From: Galeopsis tetrahit
Lineage: Eukaryota; Streptophyta; Magnoliopsida; Lamiales; Lamiaceae
DNA length: 64,000 nucleotides
Assembly: GCA_963675135.1 (NCBI GenBank)
Contig: OY776124.1
Location: 1,533,001-1,597,000 of the forward strand
Direction of reading: 5' to 3'
The notes beneath the pieces were generated by a model. That model searched no databases and was not told the origin of the DNA. It saw nothing but the letters and a program-made list of their open reading frames with translations. This document shows positions 36,945 to 50,890 of the stretch, piece by piece; position 1 is the first letter of the stretch, and the number at the start of each line of letters is the position of its first letter. The translations under genes and the position numbers were made by a program.

Positions 36945-38589
36945 ACGGTTTTTGAATTTGAGGCCTCGGGTGCGGAGTTTTTGACGTCGTCGCCCATAGC
37001 CAAACTTGCGCGCTTGGTTGTGTGCCATTTTTACAAAGTTTTCAGATTGTCTCCCAAGTTTGCATCCCTCACTGAATTGGCCATAAAATCAATTGTGTCG
37101 AGACGGTATTTGAATTTGAGGCCTCGGGTGCGGATTTTTTGACGTCGTCGCCCATAGCCAAATTGCGCGCACGCTTGTGCGCCGTTTTTACAAAGTTTTC
37201 AGATTGCCTCTCGGGTTTGCATTTATAGCTGAATTGGCCATAGAATCAATTGTGTCGAGACGGTTTTTGAATTTGAGGCCTCGGGTGCGGAGTTTTTGAC
37301 GTCATCGCCCATAGCCAAATTGCGCGCACGCTTGTGCGCCGTTTTTACAAAGTTTTCAGATTGCCTCTCGGGTTTGCATCCCTAGCTGAATTGGCCATAG
37401 AATTAATTTTGTCAAGATGGTTTTTGAATTTGACGCCTCGGGTGCGGAGTTTTTGACGTCGTCGCCCATTGCCAAATTGCGCGCACGCTTGTGCGCCGTT
37501 TTTACAAAGTTTTCAGATTGCCTCTCGGGTTTGCATTTCTAGCTAAAATTGGTCATAGAATCAATTGTGTCGAGACGGTTTTTGAATTTGAGGCCTCGGG
37601 TGCGGAGTTTTTTACGTCGTCGCCCATAGCCAAATTGCGCGCACGCTTGTGCGCCGTTTTTACAAAGTTTTCAGATTGCCTCTCGGGTTTGCATTTCTAT
37701 CTGAATTGGCCATAGAATCAATTGTGTCGAGACGGTTTTTGAATTTGAGGCCTCGGGTGCGGAGTTTTTGACGTCGTCGCCCATCGCCAAATTGCGTGCA
37801 CGCTTGTGCGCCGTTTTTACAAAGTTTTCAGATTGCCTCTCAGGTTTGCATTACTAGCTAAAATTGGTCATAGAATCAATTGTGTCGAGACGGTTTTTGA
37901 ATTTGAGGCCTCGGGTGCGGAGTTTTTGACGTCGTCGCCCATAGCCAAATTGCGCGCACGCTTGTGCGCCGGTTTTACAAAGTTTTCAGATTGCCTCTCG
38001 GGTTTGCATTCCTATCTGAATTGGCCATATAATCAATTGTGTCGAGACGGTTTTTGAATTTGAGGCCTCGGGTGCGGAGTTTTTGACGTTGTCGCCCATA
38101 GCCAAACTTGCGCGCTTGGTTGTGTGCCATTTTTACAAAGTTTTCAGATTGCCTCCCAAGTTTGCATCCCTCACTGAATTGGCCATAAAATCAATTGTGT
38201 CGAGACGGTTTTTGAATTTGAGGCCTCGGGTGCGGATTTTTTGACGTCGTCGCCCATAGCCAAATTGCGCGCACGCTTGTGCGCCGTTTTTACAAAGTTT
38301 TCAGATTGCCTCTCGGGTTTGCATTTCTAGCTAAAATTGGTCATAGAATCAATTGTGTCGAGACGCTTTTTGAATTTGAGGCCTCGGGTGCGGAGTTTTT
38401 GACGTCGTCGCCCATAGCCAAATTGCGCGCACGCTTGTGCGCCGTTTTTACAAAGTTTTCAGATTGCCTCTCGGGTTTGCATTTCTAGCTGAATTGGCCA
38501 TAGAATTAATTTTGTCGAAACGGTTTTTGAATTTGAGGCCTCGGGTGCGGAGTTTTTGACGTCGTCGCCCATCGCCAAATTGCGCGCAC

Positions 38590-41500
38590 GCTTGTGCGCC
38601 GTTTTTACAAAGTTTTCAGATTGCCTCTCGGGTTTGCATTTCTAGCTAAAATTGGTCATAGAATCAATTGTGTCGAGACGGTTTTTGAATTTGAGGCCTC
38701 GGGTGCGGAGTTTTTGACGTCGTCGCCCATAGCCAAATTGCGCGCACGCTTGTGCGCCGTTTTTACAAAGTTTTCAGATTGCCTCTCGGGTTTGCATTTC
38801 TATCTGAATTGGCCATAGAATCAATTGTGTCGAGACGGTTTTTGAATTTGAGGCCTCGGGTGCGGAGTTTTTGACGTCGTCGCCCATAGCCAAACTTGCG
38901 CGCTTGGTTGTGTGCCATTTTTACAAACTTTTCAGATTGCCTCCCAAGTTTGCATCCCTCACTGAATTGGCCATAAAATCAATTGTGTCGAGACGGTTTT
39001 TGAATTTGAGGCCTCGGGTCCGGATTTTTTTACGTCGTCACCCATAGCCAAATTGCGCGCACGCTTGTGCGCCGTTTTTATAAAGTTTTCAGATTGCCTC
39101 TCGGATTTGCATTTCTAGCTGAATTGGCCATAGAATCAATTGTGTCGAGACGGTTTTTGAATTTGAGGCCTCGGGTGCGGAGTTTTTGACGTCGTCGCCC
39201 ATAGTCAAATTTCGCGCACGGTTGTGCGCTGTTTTTACAAAGTTTTCAGATTGCCTCTCGGGTTTGCATTACTAGCTGAATTGGCCATAGAATCAATTGT
39301 GTCGAGACGGTTTTTGAATTTGAGGCCTCGGGTGCGGAGTTTTTGACGTCGTCGCCCACAGCCAAATTGCGCGCACGCTTGTGCACCGTTTTTACAAAGT
39401 TTTCAAATTGCCTCTCGGGTTTGCATTTCTAGCTAAAATTGGTCATAGAATCAATTGTGTCGAGACGGTTGTTGAATTTGAGACCTCGGGTGCGGAGTTT
39501 TTGACGTCGTCGCCCATAGCCAAATTGCGCGCACGCTTGTGCGCCGTTTTTACAAAGTTTTCAGATTGCCTCTCGGTTTTGAATTTCCCACTGAATTGGC
39601 CATAGAATATTTGTGTCGAGACGGTTTTTGAATTTGAGGCCTCGGGTGCGGAGTTTTTGACGTCGTCGCCCATAGCCAAATTGCGCGCACGCTTGTGCGC
39701 CGTTTTTACAAAGTTTTCAGATTGCCTCTCGGGTTTGCATTTCTAGCTAAATTGGCCATAGAATCAATTGTGTCGTGACGGTTTTTGAATTTGAGGCCTC
39801 GGGTGCGCAGTTTTTGACGTCATCGCCCATAGCCAAATTGCGCGCACGCTTGTGCGCCGTTTTTACAAAGTTTTCAGATTGCCTCTCGGGTTTGCATTTC
39901 TAGCTGAATTGGCCATAGAATTAATTTTGTCGAGACGGTTTTTAAATTTGAGGCCTCGGGTGCGGAGTTTTTGACGTCGTCGCCCATCGCCAAATTGCGC
40001 GCACGCTTGTGCCCCGTTTTTACAAAGTTTTCAGATTGCCTCTCGGGTTTGCATTTCTAGCTAAAATTGGTCATAGAATCAATTGTGTCGAGACGGTTTT
40101 TGAATTTGAGGCCTCGGGTGCGGAGTTTTTGACGTCGTCGCCCATAGCCAAATTGCGCGCACGCTTGTGCGCCGTTTTTACAAAGTTTTCAAATTGCCTC
40201 TCGGGTTTGCATTACTAGCTAAAATTGGTCATATAATCAATTGTGTCGAGACGGTTTTTGAATTTGAGGCCTCGGGTGCGGTGTTTTTGAAGTCGTCGCC
40301 CCTAACCAAATTGCGCGCACGCTTGTGCGCCGTTTTTACAAAGTTTTCAGATTGCCATTCGGGTTTGCATCTCTAGCTGAATTGGACATAGAATCAATTG
40401 TGTCGAGACGGTTTTTGAATTTGAGGCCTCGGGTGCGGAGTTTTTGACGTCGTCGCCCATAGTCAAATTTCGCGCACGGTTGTGCGCTGTTTTTACAAAG
40501 TTTTCAGATTGCCTCTCGGGTTTGCATTACTAGCTGAATTGGCCATAGAATCAATTGTGTCGAGACGGTTTTTGAATTTGAGGCCTCAGGTGCGGAGTTT
40601 TTGACGTCGTCGCCCACAGCCAAATTGCGCGCACGCTTGTGCACCGTTTTTACAAAGTTTTCAAATTTCCTCTCGGGTTTGCATTTCTAGCTAAAATTGG
40701 TCATAGAATCAATTGTTTCGAGACGGTTGTTGAATTTGAGACCTCGGGTGCGGAGTTTTTTACGTCGTCTCCCATAGCCAAATTGCGCGCACGCTTGTGC
40801 GCCGTTTATTACAAAGTTTTCAGATTGCCTCTCGGGTTTGCATTTCTAGCTAAATTGGCCATAGAATCAATTGTGTCAAGACGGTTTTTGAATTTGAGGC
40901 CTCGGGTGCGGAGTTTTTGACGTCATCGCCCATAGCCAAATTGCGCGCACGCTTGTGCGCCGTTTTTACAAAGTTTTCAGATTGCCTCTCGGGTTTGCAT
41001 CTCTAGCTGAATTGGCCATAGAATTAATTTTGTCGAGACGGTTTTTGAATTTGAGGCCTCGGGTGCGGAGTTTTTGACGTCGTCGCCCATCGCCAAATTG
41101 CGCGCACGCTTGTGCGCCGTTTTTACAAAGTTTTCAGATTGCCTCTCGGGTTTGCATTTCTAGCTAAAATTGGTCATAGAATCAATTGTGTCGAGACGGT
41201 TTTTGAATTTGAGGCCTCGGGTGCGGAGTTTTTGACGTCGTCGCCCATAGCCAAATTGCGCGCACGCTTGTGCGCCGTTTTTACAAAGTTTTCAGATTGC
41301 CTCTCGGGTTTGCATTTCTATCTGAATTGGCCATAGAATCAATTGTGTCGAGACGGTTTTTGAATTTGAGGCCTCGGGTGCGGAGTTTTTGACGTCGTCG
41401 CCCATAGCCAAACTTGCGCGCTTGGTTGTGTGCCATTTTTACAAACTTTTCAGATTGCCTCCCAAGTTTGCATCCCTCACTGAATTGGCCATAAAATCAA

Positions 41501-43310
41501 TTGTGTCGAGACGGTTTTTGAATTTGAGGCCTCGGGTCCGGATTTTTTGACGTCGTCACCCATAGCCAAATTGCGCGCACGCTTGTGCGCCGTTTTTACA
41601 AAGTTTTCAGATTGCCTCTCGGATTTGCATTTCTAGCTGAATTGGCCATAGAATCAATTGTGTCGAGACGGTTTTTGAATTTGAGGCCTCGGGTGCGGAG
41701 TTTTTGACGTCGTCGCCCATAGTCAAATTTCGCGCACGGTTGTGCGCTGTTTTTACAAAGTTTTCAGATTGCCTCTCGGGTTTGCATTACTAGCTGAATT
41801 GGCCATAGAATCAATTGTGTCGAGACGGTTTTTGAATTTGAGGCCTCGGGTGCGGAGTTTTTGACGTCGTCGCCCACAGCCAAATTGCGCGCACGCTTGT
41901 GCACCGTTTTTACAAAGTTTTCAAATTGCCTCTCGGGTTTGCATTTCTAGCTAAAATTGGTCATAGAATCAATTGTGTCGAGACGGTTGTTGAATTTGAG
42001 ACCTCGGGTGCGGAGTTTTTGACGTCGTCGCCCATAGCCAAATTGCGCGCACGCTTGTGCGCCGTTTTTACAAAGTTTTCAGATTGCCTCTCGGTTTTGA
42101 ATTTCCCACTGAATTGGCCATAGAATATTTGTGTCGAGACGGTTTTTGAATTTGAGGCCTCGGGTGCGGAGTTTTTGACGTCGTCGCCCATAGCCAAATT
42201 GCGCGCACGCTTGTGCGCCGTTTTTACAAAGTTTTCAGATTGCCTCTCGGGTTTGCATTTCTAGCTAAATTGGCCATAGAATCAATTGTGTCGAGACGGT
42301 TTTTGAATTTGAGGCCTCGGGTGCGGAGTTTTTGACGTCATCGCCCATAGCCAAATTGCGCGCACGCTTGTGCGCCGTTTTTACAAAGTTTTCAGATTGC
42401 CTCTCGGGTTTGCATTTCTAGCTGAATTGGCCATAGAATTAATTTTGTCGAGACGGTTTTTGAATTTGAGGCCTCGGGTGCGGAGTTTTTGACGTCGTCG
42501 CCCATCGCCAAATTGCACGCACGCTTGTGCCCCGTTTTTACAAAGTTTTCAGATTGCCTCTCGGGTTTGCATTTCTAGCTAAAATTGGTCATAGAATCAA
42601 TTGTGTCGAGACGGTTTTTGAATTTGAGGCCTCGGGTGCGGAGTTTTTGACGTCGTCGCCCATAGCCAAATTGCGCGCACGCTTGTGCGCCGTTTTTACA
42701 AAGTTTTCAAATTGCCTCTCGGGTTTGCATTACTAGCTAAAATTGGTCATATAATCAATTGTGTCGAGACGGTTTTTGAATTTGAGGCCTCGGGTGCGGT
42801 GTTTTTGAAGTCGTCGCCCCTAACCAAATTGCGCGCACGCTTGTGCGCCGTTTTTACAAAGTTTTCAGATTGCCATTCGGGTTTGCATTTCTAGCTGAAT
42901 TGGACATAGAATCAATTGTGTCGAGACGGTTTTTGAATTTGAGGCCTCGGGTGCGGAGTTTTTGACGTCGTCGCCCATAGTCAAATTTCGCGCACGGTTG
43001 TGCGCTGTTTTTACAAAGTTTTCAGATTGCCTCTCGGGTTTGCATTACTAGCTGAATTGGCCATAGAATCAATTGTGTCGAGACGGTTTTTGAATTTGAG
43101 GCCTGAGGTGCGGAGTTTTTGACGTCGTCGCCCACAGCCAAATTGCGCGCACGCTTGTGCACCGTTTTTACAAAGTTTTCAAATTGCCTCTCGGGTTTGC
43201 ATTTCTAGCTAAAATTGGTCATAGAATCAATTGTGTCGAGACGGTTGTTGAATTTGAGACCTCGAGTGCGGAGTTTTTGACGTCATCGCCCATAGCCAAA
43301 TTGCGCGCAC
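38590..43310. repeat. 2,518-bp tandem duplication (16 monomers)
   Basis: About 38.59-41.11 kb repeats at 41.11-43.31 kb. Shared markers are S (38895/41413), GGGTCCGG with GTCACCC and CTCGGATTTGC, N, CCCACAGCC, a private GAATATTTGTGTC (39.61/42.13 kb), a P monomer, and V with TTTGAAGTCGTCG (about 40.29/42.81 kb). The last S before the 15-kb S-free interval is in the second copy. Private differences include ACGTCG versus TACGTCG at about 39.03 kb and CTCAGG versus CTGAGG at about 40.59/43.10 kb. Confidence 0.83.
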
Positions 43311-46300
43311 GCTTGTGCGCCGTTTTTACAAAGTTTTCAGATTGCCTCTCGGGTTTGCATTTCTAGCTGAATTGGCCATAGAATCAATTGTGTCGAGACG
43401 GTTGTTGAATTTGAGACCTCGGGTGCGGAGTTTTTTACGTCGTCTCCCATAGCCAAATTGCGCGCACGCTTGTGCGCCGTTTATTACAAAGTTTTCAGAT
43501 TGCCTCTCGGGTTTGCATTTCTAGCTAAAATTGGTCATAGAATCAATTGTGTCGAGACGGTTTTTGAATTTGAGGCCTCGGGTGCGGAGTTTTTGACGTC
43601 GTCGCCCATAGCCAAATTGCGCGCACGCTTGTGCGCCGTTTTTACAAAGTTTTCAAATTGCCTCTCGGGTTTGCATTACTAGCTAAAATTGGTCATATAA
43701 TCAATTGTGTCGAGACGGTTTTTGAATTTGAGGCCTCGGGTGCGGTGTTTTTGAAGTCGTCGCCCCTAACCAAATTGCGCGCACGCTTGTGCGCCGTTTT
43801 TACAAAGTTTTCAGATTGCCATTCGGGTTTGCATTTCTAGCTGAATTGGACATAGAATCAATTGTGTCGAGACGGTTTTTGAATTTGAGGCCTCGGGTGC
43901 GGAGTTTTTGACGTCGTCGCCCATAGTCAAATTTCGCGCACGGTTGTGCGCTGTTTTTACAAAGTTTTCAGATTGCCTCTCGGGTTTGCATTACTAGCTG
44001 AATTGGCCATAGAATCAATTGTGTCGAGACGGTTTTTGAATTTGAGGCCTCAGGTGCGGAGTTTTTGACGTCGTCGCCCACAGCCAAATTGCGCGCACGC
44101 TTGTGCACCGTTTTTACAAAGTTTTCAAATTGCCTCTCGGGTTTGCATTTCTAGCTAAAATTGGTCATAGAATCAATTGTGTCGAGACGGTTTTTGAATT
44201 TGAGGCCTCGGGTGCGGAGTTTTTGACGTAGTCGCCCATAGCCAAATTGCGCGCACGCTTGTGCGCCGTTTTTACAAAGTTTTCAAATTGCCTCTCGGGT
44301 TTGCATCTCTAGCTAAAATTGGTCATATAATCAATTGTGTCGAGACGGTTTTTAAATTTGAGGCCTCGGGTGCGGTGTTTTTGACGTCGTCGCCCCTAAC
44401 CAAATTGCGCGCACGCTTGTACGCCGTTTTTACAAAGTTTTCAGATTGCCTCTCGGGTTTGCATTTCTAGCTAAATTGGCCATAGAATCAATTGTGTCGA
44501 GACGGTTTTTGAATTTGAGGCCTCGGGTGCGGAGTTTTTGACGTCATCGCCCATAGCCAAATTGCGCGCACGCTTGTGCGCCGTTTTTACAAAGTTTTCA
44601 GATTGCCTCTCGGGTTTGCATTTCTAGCTGAATTGGCCATAGAATTAATTTTGTCGAGATGGTTTTTGAATTTGAGGCCTCGGGTGCGGAGTTTTTGACG
44701 TCGTCGCCCATAGTCAAATTTCGCGCACGGTTGTGCGCTGTTTTTACAAAGTTTTCAGATTGCCTCTCGGGTTTGCATTACTAGCTGAATTGGCCATAGA
44801 ATCAATTGTGTCGAGACGGTTTTTGAATTTGAGGCCTCGGGTGCGGAGTTTTTGACGTCGTCGCCCACAGCCAAATTGCGCGCACGCTTGTGCACCGTTT
44901 TTACAAAGTTTTCAAATTGCCTCTCGGGTTTGCATTTCTAGCTAAAATTGGTCATAGAATCAATTGTGTCGAGACGGTTGTTGAATTTGAGACCTCGGGT
45001 GCGGAGTTTTTGACGTCGTCGCCCATAGCCAAATTGCGCGCACGTTTGTGCGCCGTTTTTACAAAGTTTTCAGATTGCCTCTCGGGTTTGCATTTCTAGC
45101 TAAATTGGCCATAGAATCAATTGTGTCGAGACGGTTTTTGAATTTGAGGCCTCGGGTGCGGAGTTTTTGATGTCATCGCCCATAGCCAAATTGCGCGCAC
45201 GCTTGTGCGCCGTTTTTACAAAGTTTTCAGATTGCCTCTCGGGTTTGCATTTCTAGCTGAATTGTCCATAGAATTAATTTTGTCGAGACGGTTTTTGAAT
45301 TTGAGGCCTCGGGTGCGGAGTTTTTGACGTCGTCGCCCATCGCCAAATTGCGCGCACGCTTGTGCCCCGTTTTTACAAAGTTTTCTGATTGCCTCTCGGG
45401 TTTGCATTTCTAGCTAAAATTGGTCATAGAATCAATTGTGTCGAGACGGTTTTTGAATTTGAGGCCTCGGGTGCGGAGTTTTTGACGTCGTCGCCCATAG
45501 CCAAATTGCGCGCACGCTTGTGCGCCGTTTTTACAAAGTTTTCAAATTGCCTCTCGGGTTTGCATCTCTAGCTAAAATTGGTCATATAATCAATTGTGTC
45601 GAGACGGTTTTTGAATTTGAGGCCTCGGGTGCGGTGTTTTTGACGTCGTCGCCCCTAACCAAATTGCGCGCACGCTTGTGCGCCGTTTTTACAAAGTTTT
45701 CAGATTGCCTCTCGGGTTTGCATTTCTAGCTAAATTGGCCATAGAATCAATTGTGTCGAGACGGTTTTTGAATTTGAGGCCTCGGGTGCGGAGTTTTTGA
45801 CGTCATCGCCCATAGCCAAATTGCGCGCACGCTTGTGCGCCATTTTTACAAAGTTTTCAGATTGCCTCTCGGGTTTGCATTTCTAGCTGAATTGGCCATA
45901 GAATTAATTTTGTCGAGACGGTTTTTGAATTTGAGGCCTCGGGTGCGGAGTTTTTGACGTCGTCGCCCATCGCCAAATTGCGCGCACGCTTGTGCCCCGT
46001 TTTTACAAAGTTTTCAGATTGCCTCTCGGGTTTGCATTTCTAGCTAAAATTGGTCATAGAATCAATTGTGTCGAGACGGTTTTTGAATTTGAGAACTCGG
46101 GTGCGGAGTTTTTGACGTCGTCGCCCATAGCCAAATTGCGCGCACGCTTGTGCGCCGTTTTTACAAAGTTTTCAAATTGCCTCTCGGGTTTGCATTGCTA
46201 GCTAAAATTGGTCATATAATCAATTGTGTCGAGACGGTTTTTGAATTTGAGGCCTCAGGTGCGGTGTTTTTGACGTCGTCGCCCCTAACCAAATTGCGCG

Positions 46301-47382
46301 CACGCTTGTGCGCCGTTTTTACAAAGTTTTCAGATTGCCATTCGGGTTTGCATTTCTAGCTGAATTGGACATAGAATCAATTGAGTCGAGACGGTTTTTG
46401 AATTTGAGGCCTCGGGTGCGGAGTTTTTGACGTCGTCGCCCATAGTCAAATTTCGCGCACGGTTGTGCGCTGTTTTTACAAAGTTTTCAGATTGCCTCTC
46501 GGGTTTGCATTACTAGCTGAATTGGCCATAGAATTAATTTTGTCGAGACGGTTTTTGAATTTGAGGCCTCGGGTGCGGAGTTTTTGACGTCGTCGCCCAC
46601 AGCCAAATTGCGCGCACGCTTGTGCACCGTTTTTACAAAGTTTTCAAATTGCCTCTCGGGTTTGCATTTCTAGCTAAAATTGGTCATAGAATCAATTGTG
46701 TCGAGACGGTTGTTGAATTTGAGACCTAGGGTGCGGAGTTTTTGACGTCGTCGCCCATAGCCAAATTGCGCGCACGCTTGTGCGCCGTTTTTACAAAGTT
46801 TTCAGATTGCCTCTCGGTTTTGAATTTCCCACTGAATTGGCCATAGAATCAATTGTGTCGAGACGGTTTTTGAATTTGAGGTCTCGGGTGCGGAGTTTTT
46901 GACGTCGTCGCCCATAGCCAAATTGCGCGCACGCTTGTGCGCCGTTTTTACAAAGTTTTCAGATTGCCTCTCGGGTTTGCATCTCTAGCTGAATTGGCCA
47001 TAGAATTAATTTTGTCGAGACGGTTTTTGAATTTGAGGCCTCGGGTGCGGAGTTTTTTACGTCGTCGCCCATCGCCAAATTGCGCGCACGCTTGTGCCCC
47101 GTTTTTACAAAGTTTTCAGATTGCCTCTCGGGTTTGCATTTCTAGCTAAAATTGGTCATAGAATCAATTGTGTCGAGACGGTTTTTGAATTTGAGAACTC
47201 GGGTGCGGAGTTTTTGACGTCGTCGCCCATAGCCAAATTGCGCGCACGCTTGTGCGCCGTTTTTACAAAGTTTTCAAATTGCCTCTCGGGTTTGCATTGC
47301 TAGCTAAAATTGGTCATATAATCAATTGTGTCAAGACGGTTTTTGAATTTGAGGCCTTGGGTGCGGTGTTTTTGACGTCGTC

Positions 47383-47410
47383 GCCCCTAACCAAATTTTG
47401 TTTTTACAAA
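47383..47410. repeat. Class V monomer with 17-bp deletion removing the inverted repeat, copy 1
   Basis: After CCCCTAACC the monomer reads CAAATTTTGTTTTTAC, 17 bp shorter than expected. The missing stretch is the GCGCAC/GTGCGC hairpin. The product is explained exactly by deleting CGCGCACGGTTGTGCGC from a class-N-like sequence. From the usual V sequence it would need a more complex change. The upstream markers GTCAAGACGG and GGCCTTGGG are private to this lineage. Confidence 0.85.
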
Positions 47411-48059
47411 GTTTTCAGATTGCCATTCGGGTTTGCATTTCTAGCTGAATTGGACATAGAATCAATTGAGTCGAGACGGTTTTTGAATTTGAGGCCTCGG
47501 GTGCGGAGTTTTTGACGTCGTCGCCCATAGTCAAATTTCGCGCACGGTTGTGCGCTGTTTTTACAAAGTTTTCAGATTGCCTCTCGGGTTTGCATTACTA
47601 GCTGAATTGGCCATAGAATCAATTGTGTCGAGACGGTTTTTGAATTTGAGGCCTCGGGTGCGGAGTTTTGGACGTCGTCGCCCACAGCCAAATTGCGCGC
47701 ACGCTTGTGCACCGTTTTTACAAAGTTTTCAAATTGCCTCTCGGGTTTGCATTTCTAGCTAAAATTGGTCATAGAATCAATTGTGTCGAGACGGTTGTTG
47801 AATTTGAGACCTCGGGTGCGGAGTTTTTGACGTCGTCGCCCATAGCCAAATTGCGCGCACGCTTGTGCGCCGTTTTTACAAAGTTTTCAGATTGCCTCTC
47901 GGTTTTGAATTTCCCACTGAATTGGCCATAGAATCAATTGTGTCGAGACGGTTTTTGAATTTGAGGTCTCGGGTGCGGAGTTTTTGACGTCGTCGCCCAT
48001 AGCCAAATTGCGCGCACGCTTGTGCGCTGTTTTTACAAAGTTTTCAGATTGCCTCTCGG

Positions 48060-50890
48060 GTTTGCATTTCTAGCTGAATTGGCCATAGAATTAATTTTGT
48101 CGAGACGGTTTTTGAATTTGAGGCCTCGGGTGCGGAGTTTTTGACGTCGTCGCCCATCGCCAAATTGCGCGCACGCTTGTGCGCCGTTTTTACAAAGTTT
48201 TCAGACTGCCTCTCGGGTTTGCATTTCTAGCTAAAATTGGTCATAGAATCAATTGTGTCGAGACGGTTTTTGAATTTGAGGCCTCGGGTGCGGAGTTTTT
48301 GACGTCGTCGCCCATAGCCAAATTGCGCGCACGCTTGTGCGCCGTTTTTACAAAGTTTTCAGATTGCCTCTCGGTTTGCATTTCTAACTGAATTGGCCAT
48401 AGAATTAATTTTGTCGAGACGGTTTTTGAATTTGAGGCCTCGGGTGCGGAGTTTTTGACGTCGTCGCCCATCGCCAAATTGCGCGCACGCTTGTGCGCCG
48501 TTTTTACAAAGTTTTCAGATTGCCTCTCGGGTTTGCATTTCTAGCTAAAATTGGTCATAGAATCAATTGTGTCGAGACAGTTTTTGAATTTGAGGCCTCG
48601 GGTGCGGAGTTTTTGACGTCGTCGCCCAGAGCCAAATTGCGCGCACGCTTGTGCGCCGTTTTTACAAAGTTTTCAAATTGCCTCTCGGGTTTGCATCTCT
48701 AGCTAAAATTGGTCATATAATCAATTGTGTCGAGACGGTTTTTGAATTTGAGGCCTCGGGTGCGGTGTTTTTGACGTCGTCGCCCCTAACCAAATTGCGC
48801 GCACGCTTATGCGCCGTTTTTACAAAGTTTTCAGATTGCCTCTCGGGTTTGCATTTCTAGCTAAATTGGCCATAGAATCAATTGTGTCGAGACGGTTTTT
48901 GAATTTGAGGCCTCGGGTGCGGAGTTTTTGACGTCATCGCCCATAGCCAAATTGCGCGCACGCTTGTGCGCCGTTTTTACAAAGTTTTCAGATTACCTCT
49001 CGGGTTTGCATTTCTAGCTGATTTGGCCATAGAATTAATTTTGTCGAGACGGTTTTTGAATTTGAGGCCTCGGGTGCGGAGTTTTTGACGTCGTCGCCCA
49101 TCGCCAAATTGCGCGCACGCTTGTGCCCCGTTTTTACAAAGTTTTCAGATTGCCTCTCGGGTTTGCATTTCTAGCTAAAATTGGTCATAGAATCAATTGT
49201 GTCGAGACGGTTTTTGAATTTGAGGCCTCGGGTGCGGAGTTTTTGACGTCGTCGCCTATAGCCAAATTGCGCGCACGCTTGTGCGCCGTTTTTACAAAGT
49301 TTTCAAATTGCCTCTCGGGTTTGCATTTCTAGCTAAAATTGGTCATAGAATCAATTGTGTCGAGACGGTTGTTGAATTTGAGACCTCGGGTGCGTAGTTT
49401 TTGACGTCGTCGCCCATAGCCAAATTGCGCGCACGTTTGTGCGCCGTTTTTACAAAGTTTTCAGATTGCCTCTCGGGTTTGCATTTCTAGCTGAATTGGC
49501 CATAGAATTAATTTTGTCGAGACGGTTTTTGAATTTGAGGCCTCGGGTGCGGAGTTTTTGACGTCGTCGCCCATCGCCAAATTGCGCGCACGCTTGTGCG
49601 CCGTTTTTACAAAGTTTTCAGACTGCCTCTCGGGTTTGCATTTCTAGCTAAAATTGGTCATAGAATCAATTGTGTCGAGACGGTTTTTGAATTTGAGGCC
49701 TCGGGTGCGGAGTTTTTGACGTCGTCGCCCATAGCCAAATTGCGCGCACGCTTGTGCGCCGTTTTTACAAAGTTTTCAGATTGCCTCTCGGTTTGCATTT
49801 CTAACTGAATTGGCCATAGAATTAATTTTGTCGAGACGGTTTTTGAATTTGAGGCCTCGGGTGCGGAGTTTTTGACGTCGTCGCCCATCGCCAAATTGCG
49901 CGCACGCTTGTGCGCCGTTTTTACAAAGTTTTCAGATTGCCTCTCGGGTTTGCATTTCTAGCTAAAATTGGTCATAGAATCAATTGTGTCGAGACAGTTT
50001 TTGAATTTGAGGCCTCGGGTGCGGAGTTTTTGACGTCGTCGCCCAGAGCCAAATTGCGCGCACGCTTGTGCGCCGTTTTTACAAAGTTTTCAAATTGCCT
50101 CTCGGGTTTGCATCTCTAGCTAAAATTGGTCATATAATCAATTGTGTCGAGACGGTTTTTGAATTTGAGGCCTCGGGTGCGGTGTTTTTGACGTCGTCGC
50201 CCCTAACCAAATTGCGCGCACGCTTGTGCGCCGTTTTTACAAAGTTTTCAGATTGCCTCTCGGGTTTGCATTTCTAGCTAAATTGGCCATAGAATCAATT
50301 GTGTCGAGACGGTTTTTGAATTTGAGGCCTCGGGTGCGGAGTTTTTGACGTCATCGCCCATAGCCAAATTGCGCGCACGCTTGTGCGCCGTTTTTACAAA
50401 GTTTTCAGATTACCTCTCGGGTTTGCATTTCTAGCTGATTTGGCCATAGAATTAATTTTGTCGAGACGGTTTTTGAATTTGAGGCCTCGGGTGCGGAGTT
50501 TTTGACGTCGTCGCCCATCGCCAAATTGCGCGCACGCTTGTGCCCCGTTTTTACAAAGTTTTCAGATTGCCTCTCGGGTTTGCATTTCTAGCTAAAATTG
50601 GTCATAGAATCAATTGTGTCGAGACGGTTTTTGAATTTGAGGCCTCGGGTGCGGAGTTTTTGACGTCGTCGCCTATAGCCAAATTGCGCGCACGCTTGTG
50701 CGCCGTTTTTACAAAGTTTTCAAATTGCCTCTCGGGTTTGCATTTCTAGCTAAAATTGGTCATAGAATCAATTGTGTCGAGACGGTTGTTGAATTTGAGA
50801 CCTCGGGTGCGTAGTTTTTGACGTCGTCGCCCATAGCCAAATTGCGCGCACGTTTGTGCGCCGTTTTTACAAAGTTTTCAGATTGCCTCT
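48060..50890. repeat. 1,417-bp tandem duplication (9 monomers), nested
   Basis: Markers from 48.06 to 49.47 kb recur 1,417 bp later: CAGACTGCC, the 156-bp monomer ending TCTAACTG, GACAGTTTTTG with CCCAGAGCC, V, GATTACCTCTC with CTGATTTGG, P and GCCTATAGCC. TCTAACTG, CCCAGAGCC and CTGATTTGG mark these two copies. The equivalent copy at 53.9-55.1 kb reads TCTAGCTG and CCCATAGCC. It keeps CTGATTTGG but reads GATTGCCTC there. Confidence 0.84.

Larger units (their letters stand above)
34580..38490. repeat. 1,955-bp tandem duplication (12 monomers plus 64 bp)
   Basis: Domain-I-type sequence returns here. It has the CGTCAGCC monomer, the 64-bp tag (34926 and 36881), S, GTATTTGAATTT, a private CATTTATAGCTG (about 35.27 and 37.22 kb), ACGTCATCG/CATCCCTAG, GACGCC, GTTTTTTACG and GCGTGCAC. 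The offset is a constant 1,955 bp. Beyond 38.28 kb the sequence matches 22.56 kb onward at a 15,715-bp offset, a long-range relation between domains. Confidence 0.84.
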
